Shown here piece by piece: positions 5,093 to 8,380 of a DNA stretch of 8,380 nucleotides (position 1 is the stretch's first letter; each line of letters opens with the position of its first letter). The translations under genes and the position numbers were made by a program. Below the pieces are notes generated by a model. The model was given only the letters and a program-made list of their open reading frames with translations. It was not told the origin of the DNA and did no database searches. Origin of the DNA: Nitrospirota bacterium (GTDB lineage: Bacteria > Nitrospirota > RBG-16-64-22 > JACRHK01); contig JACRHK010000269.1 in assembly GCA_016217625.1 (NCBI GenBank), positions 1-8,380 on the forward strand, in the 5' to 3' direction.

Positions 5093-7392
5093 CGAGCAGC
5101 ATGGAAACGGGAAAACTCAAGATCGACAACGACCCCCCCTCCAACCTCGTGTGGAGTTCCACATTCGGGAAGGCTTTGCTCCAAGAGCAGCCGCTGGAGG
5201 CGCTCCTTCAACTGGTCGCCAGGGAAACCACGCGGTGTCTGCGGGTCGAGACGGCGGCCGTGGCGCTGTTGGATCGCAAACGGGAGGCCCTGCACATCCC
5301 CGCGGCCGCGGGCCGCCGGAAGGAGCAGTGGCAGGACCTCGTCCTCCCCCTCGACACCTCCCCCTTCAGCCGGGCGTTCAGAACGGGCGGCACCGTCCAC
5401 TTCACCCCTTCCACGAGACAAACGACCGCCTCCAGCGAGGAGATCATGCAGATCCTCAAGATTCGGGCCGCCGCCATCGCGCCGCTGCAGATCCGGCATG
5501 AAGTCGCCGGCATCATCGCGGCCATCAACCCGACCGATCAGCGCACGACGTTCGGCTCAGAAGACCTCCGGTTGTTGGATCAATTGGCCGAGCAGGCCGC
5601 CCTCGCCGTCGAAACCGTCCGTCTCCGGACCGAGCGCGAGCGCCAGATCATCCAGACGAAGGCTCTCCTGCGCGCGACCCAAACCCTGACCTCCACGAGG
5701 ACGCTGCCTGAAATCCTCGACCGGATCATCGAGATCGGCGTCATCACGCTGGGCGCCCAGCGGCTCGCGCTCCTGCACCACGAGGTAGCCGAAGGGTGCC
5801 CCACCCTCGTAGCCTCCCACGGCCTCACCGAAGCGCATCGCCAAACGCTGCGTAACGGGGAGGGGGAGGCCGCCTACTTCCACCAACTCGCCCACACGCC
5901 CCCAACCCGTCCAACGCTGCTGCGGGGCGAGCCGATCCTCATTCGGGACATCCGGACCGATCCCGCGTCCCGATCCGCCTCAGGCGGAGCCTTAACCTCC
6001 ATCGCCGCCAAAGAAGGGTTTCGGGCAGTGGCCTTCGTTCCCCTCAGCGTCCATCACCGGCTCACCGGCGTGTTCATTCTCTACAAGCCGCTTCCGCACG
6101 ACTTCACCCCGGCAGAGATCGAGATGCTCCGGATCCTGGCCGACGCCGCCGCTATCGCCCTGGAGACGGCGGATCTCCATCACCAGCGGGAAACGATGCT
6201 CCATCAGCTCCTTGAAGCCAACCGCGCGAAGGGGGAGTTCCTCGACCGCGTGACGGAAGACCTGTTGGACCCGCTGGAACAGACGCTGTCCGTCGCGGAA
6301 ACCCTCCAGAGTCCCACAGCGGGCCCCTTGACTCCCACGCAAGCGGGCTCCCTCAGCCAGATCAGCTGCGAGATCACGCGACTCCACGACCTGCTGGAAC
6401 GGGCGCTCCTGGTCTCCCGCCTGGCCAGCGGCCGGATGGAACCCCGCTACGAGCCGGTCTCGCCGGCCCCGCTCCTTCAGGGGATCGCGCAGGAGTTCAC
6501 CGCCATGGTTTCTTCCCGGACCGTCACCCTCCAGTGCCGGACCGAAGGGCTCCCCCCCGCGCTGTACTCCGACCGGGCTCACCTGCAACTGATGGTCGCC
6601 AAGCTGGTGAGCGAGGCGCTGCGCCTGGCGGGAGAAGGGGATCTGGTCCTGCTGCAGGCCGGGGTCACGCCTTCGCCCCCGCGCCTTCGCGTCTCGGTGT
6701 CCCTCAATCCCTCCCCCTCCGCCTCCCCCTCCGGCCGGAAAGAACGGAGCCGGCGATCTGGACACTCCCGGGATGAACGGACCGTCCCCTCCGGAGGTCC
6801 GGGGATCCACGGATCCGAAGAGAAAATTGCCGCAGCCCGCCGTGGCGGGCAAGAGAGCCTGGATCTCTTCCTGACGAGAAGGCTGGCATGGCTTCACGGC
6901 GGGGAAATCCGGATCGAGCCTTTGCCCCACCCGGGAGTCGCGTACACCCTCCTGTTGCCGCTCCTTCGGGAGAAGGATCTCCTGGTCCATCAGATCGACC
7001 TGGCGCTCCGCCGCGCGCAAGATCGGCAGCGCCCGCTTTCCCTCATCCTGGTCAAAGAGCGACATCCGGCGCAGAGCCCCTCCCCGGAGAAAGCCCGCGC
7101 GTGGACGAAGCGCGCCGCCTCTGTCTGTCACACGGTCGTCCGGGGGCCCCAGGATCTCGTTCTGCCGCCCACGCGCGGTCGGATCGGCATCCTCGCCCAG
7201 ACGGACCGCCCGGGAGCGCTCTCCATCGCGCGTCGGTTATCCCAAGCTTTCAACCGCCACCATCTGCCAACCTCCGTGGGGAGCGCCACCTACCCCGCCG
7301 AGGCCGCTGAGGCAGAGGACCTGATCGCGCGGGCCGACGCGACACTCGGCCTGAGGGAAGAACGCGAAGGACATGCGCGTCCGAAGGGTTAG
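5080..7392 (+). CDS. GAF-GAF sensor with degenerate histidine kinase and degenerate GGDEF
   Basis: A 770-residue soluble signalling protein that looks catalytically dead twice over. Domains: GAF about 34-184, GAF about 201-366, histidine-kinase dimerisation-like helices about 379-449, remnant ATPase lobe about 465-630, GGDEF-like about 632-758. The kinase alignment is clear (RAKGEFLDRVTEDLLDPL against the usual KSEFLANMSHELRTPL), but the phospho-accepting His is Glu393. In the N-box the Asn positions are Lys508 and Glu512, and the GLGL glycines are replaced by ESLDLFL. The ATP-lid region (540-590) is a Pro/Ser/Arg-rich, palindrome-dense stretch. The last domain keeps SVGSATYP and DLIARADATL but has TRGRI in place of GGDEF and no RxxD. 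It is therefore probably a sensory or scaffold partner, perhaps pairing with the cyclase coded 14 bases downstream. The start at 5080 is chosen for its GAGGG site; 5062 would add six residues. Confidence 0.88.
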   Translation: MNIGASSMETGKLKIDNDPPSNLVWSSTFGKALLQEQPLEALLQLVARETTRCLRVETAAVALLDRKREALHIPAAAGRRKEQWQDLVLPLDTSPFSRAFRTGGTVHFTPSTRQTTASSEEIMQILKIRAAAIAPLQIRHEVAGIIAAINPTDQRTTFGSEDLRLLDQLAEQAALAVETVRLRTERERQIIQTKALLRATQTLTSTRTLPEILDRIIEIGVITLGAQRLALLHHEVAEGCPTLVASHGLTEAHRQTLRNGEGEAAYFHQLAHTPPTRPTLLRGEPILIRDIRTDPASRSASGGALTSIAAKEGFRAVAFVPLSVHHRLTGVFILYKPLPHDFTPAEIEMLRILADAAAIALETADLHHQRETMLHQLLEANRAKGEFLDRVTEDLLDPLEQTLSVAETLQSPTAGPLTPTQAGSLSQISCEITRLHDLLERALLVSRLASGRMEPRYEPVSPAPLLQGIAQEFTAMVSSRTVTLQCRTEGLPPALYSDRAHLQLMVAKLVSEALRLAGEGDLVLLQAGVTPSPPRLRVSVSLNPSPSASPSGRKERSRRSGHSRDERTVPSGGPGIHGSEEKIAAARRGGQESLDLFLTRRLAWLHGGEIRIEPLPHPGVAYTLLLPLLREKDLLVHQIDLALRRAQDRQRPLSLILVKERHPAQSPSPEKARAWTKRAASVCHTVVRGPQDLVLPPTRGRIGILAQTDRPGALSIARRLSQAFNRHHLPTSVGSATYPAEAAEAEDLIARADATLGLREEREGHARPKG
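5974..5988. repeat. In-frame palindrome TCCGCCTCAGGCGGA in GAF2
   Basis: Seven-base arms around one central base, encoding SASGG (residues 299-303) in a loop of the second GAF domain, between the segment IRDIRTDP and the core strand AFVPL. A relative, TCCGCC-GC-GGCGGA, occurs in the next gene at 7911-7924, also in a GAF loop. Confidence 0.7.
6709..6732. repeat. Hexamer repeat CCCTCC x4 in the pseudokinase lobe
   Basis: Four hexamers (CCCTCC, CCCTCC, GCCTCC, CCCTCC) aligned to codons, encoding PSPSASPS. Six bases is frame-neutral, unlike the 7- and 8-bp arrays elsewhere. It lies where an active kinase would have its ATP-binding glycine boxes. Confidence 0.85.
6835..6850. repeat. In-frame palindrome GCCCGCC-GT-GGCGGGC
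   Basis: Seven-base perfect arms with a two-base centre, encoding ARRGG (residues 586-590) just before the remnant of the kinase G2 box. Another palindrome, CCTCCGGAGG, is at 6788-6797, so the degenerate lid region is unusually rich in them. Confidence 0.7.
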
Positions 7393-7406
7393 CGCCCATT
7401 GGAACC

Positions 7407-8380
7407 ATGGATGACGCCCTGCCGCTCATCCTCCTCGCCGGAAGCACCGTAACCCTGGGGCTGCTTTTCGCGCTCACTCGTCGCCGTTTCCGCCGCGCCC
7501 AGCATCAGGCAGGCGTATACCTCCGCCGGACGGCGGAAGGGGCCCTGCCCTCCGCCACCCCCTCCCTCCCGTCTGAATGGTCCGAGCTGCGGGAGGCACT
7601 CGAGGCGATCCATGAGCGCCTCCTCCGGCTGCGGAGCGAGGAACAGCAACTCCGGGCCTTGGCCATCCTGAACGAAACCTCCTCGAACATCCTGGAGACC
7701 CTGGAGATCGACGCGCTGCTCCAGATGGTCTCCCACGCCGCCCGCGTATTGGTCAAGGCGGAAGTCGGGATCGTGTTCCTGACCGAATCCCCTCTCAAAG
7801 AGGACCGCATCCGGATCTCGTCTTCCCAGGAACAACCCCTGTCGCACGCCTCGGCCTGGAAGGCTTGCCTCTGGGCGCTCCCCCACCAGAAACACCTCTA
7901 CCAACCGCCGTCCGCCGCGGCGGACTCCGCTTCGTTCCCCTTGCCTCCGGGAACGAAGAACCTCCTTGCCCTCCCCCTCCGAAGCCCCATGCGCCTGCAA
8001 GGATGGCTGGCTGTCGCCAACAAACAGGGGGAGCAGCCGTTTACGAAGGAGGACGAGGATCTCATGCAGATGCTCGCGGTCCAGGCGCTGCTCGGCATCG
8101 AGAAGGTGCTCCTGTACCAGGAAAAGGAACAGCTCGCGATCACGGACCCCCTCACCGGCCTGTTTAATCGCCGGGAGCTGGAGCGCCGTCTGAGCGAAGA
8201 AGTGAGGCGTTCGGAGCGGTACGGACGGGACTTTTCCCTCCTGCTGCTCGATCTCGACCATTTCAAGCAGCTCAACGACACCCGGGGGCACCCCGCGGGC
8301 GACGCGGTCCTGAACCACCTCGGACATCTACTGCGCCGGGAGGCCCGGATGCTCGATATCCCCTTCCGGTACGGGGGGGA
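7407..8380 (+). CDS. Membrane-anchored GAF-GGDEF diguanylate cyclase, 3' end outside window
   Basis: Open from ATG 7407 to the right edge without a stop (324 codons plus two bases), so it is partial. It has an N-terminal membrane helix (about residues 4-23, then RRRFRR, so the C-terminal part is expected in the cytoplasm) and a predicted coiled coil (about 58-95). A GAF domain follows (about 85-235), then a GGDEF domain from about 244: DPLTGLFNRR, LLLDLDHFKQLND and GHPAGD are canonical. The window ends in RYGG plus GA, consistent with an intact GGDEF motif. RMLD (314-317) five residues before RYGG's GG is the RxxD inhibitory site. Predicted role: c-di-GMP synthesis at the membrane under feedback control. 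It starts 14 bases after the dead sensor's stop, with only a weak GGA upstream, so the two are probably one operon and may be translationally linked. The substrate-specificity residues past the edge cannot be checked. Confidence 0.92.
   Translation, partial: MDDALPLILLAGSTVTLGLLFALTRRRFRRAQHQAGVYLRRTAEGALPSATPSLPSEWSELREALEAIHERLLRLRSEEQQLRALAILNETSSNILETLEIDALLQMVSHAARVLVKAEVGIVFLTESPLKEDRIRISSSQEQPLSHASAWKACLWALPHQKHLYQPPSAAADSASFPLPPGTKNLLALPLRSPMRLQGWLAVANKQGEQPFTKEDEDLMQMLAVQALLGIEKVLLYQEKEQLAITDPLTGLFNRRELERRLSEEVRRSERYGRDFSLLLLDLDHFKQLNDTRGHPAGDAVLNHLGHLLRREARMLDIPFRYGG
7910..7925. repeat. In-frame 16-bp perfect palindrome GTCCGCCGCGGCGGAC
   Basis: A perfect inverted repeat with no spacer, encoding SAAAD (residues 169-173) in a loop of the GAF domain of the membrane cyclase. 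Its core TCCGCC..GGCGGA is shared with 5974-5988 in the preceding gene. Confidence 0.72.

Noticed and set aside
5992..7131. 379-codon minus-strand frame opposite the pseudokinase gene
   Set aside because: Gly/Arg-rich shadow with no domain. GAF and kinase folds are recognisable on the plus strand.
7389..8327. 312-codon minus-strand frame at the right end
   Set aside because: The plus strand from 7407 encodes a GAF-GGDEF protein with canonical motifs and runs off the window, so the minus frame is a shadow.

Overview
The window comes from a GC-rich, Gram-negative-type (diderm) bacterium. The evidence is a GspA/ExeA-like ATPase with a peptidoglycan-binding tail, a GspB-like membrane partner, and a set of GAF/GGDEF signalling proteins. 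There is no taxonomic marker gene. The style of the 7-8 bp tandem repeats (GTCCGAG, GTCAATNN) and of the GC-rich palindromes (CCTGCCTG..CAGGCAGG, TCCGCC..GGCGGA) reminds me of environmental lineages such as Nitrospirota or NC10. That is a low-confidence inference.

Layout. Three genes run leftwards from a promoter near 4982-5009. The first is a GspA-like AAA+ ATPase (3090-4832). It is coupled by an ATGA overlap to a GspB-like membrane TPR protein (2296-3093). After a 127-bp gap filled with octamer repeats comes a PocR-GAF-GAF-GGDEF diguanylate cyclase (93-2168). Two genes run rightwards from an extended -10 promoter at 5044-5052. The first is a GAF-GAF protein with a degenerate histidine kinase and a degenerate GGDEF domain (5080-7392). 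Fourteen bases later comes a membrane-anchored GAF-GGDEF protein (7407 to the right edge), cut off exactly at its GGDEF motif. The divergent intergenic region (4833-5079) holds both promoters, a tandem AAAATTTGGG repeat and inverted GTCC heptamers around a hairpin.

How the genes may work together. GspA/GspB-type pairs use ATP hydrolysis and peptidoglycan binding to place secretins or other envelope assemblies through the cell wall. Two apparently intact c-di-GMP synthases with product-inhibition sites, plus one catalytically dead sensor, suggest that the envelope machine or its output (secretion, polysaccharide, adhesion) is under c-di-GMP control. This is inferred from gene neighbourhood only.

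The most striking property is the density of short repeats at gene ends and in protein linkers. Octamer arrays bracket the leftmost cyclase gene and supply the last codons and stop of two genes. A heptamer array (11 copies) sits inside the ATPase gene just before its only membrane segment, where a copy-number change would shift the frame. An 18-bp palindromic repeat occurs both in the ATPase tail and over the start codon of the divergent gene. GC-rich palindromes are read through in frame in the GAF domains. No RNA genes, CRISPR arrays or transposases were seen.
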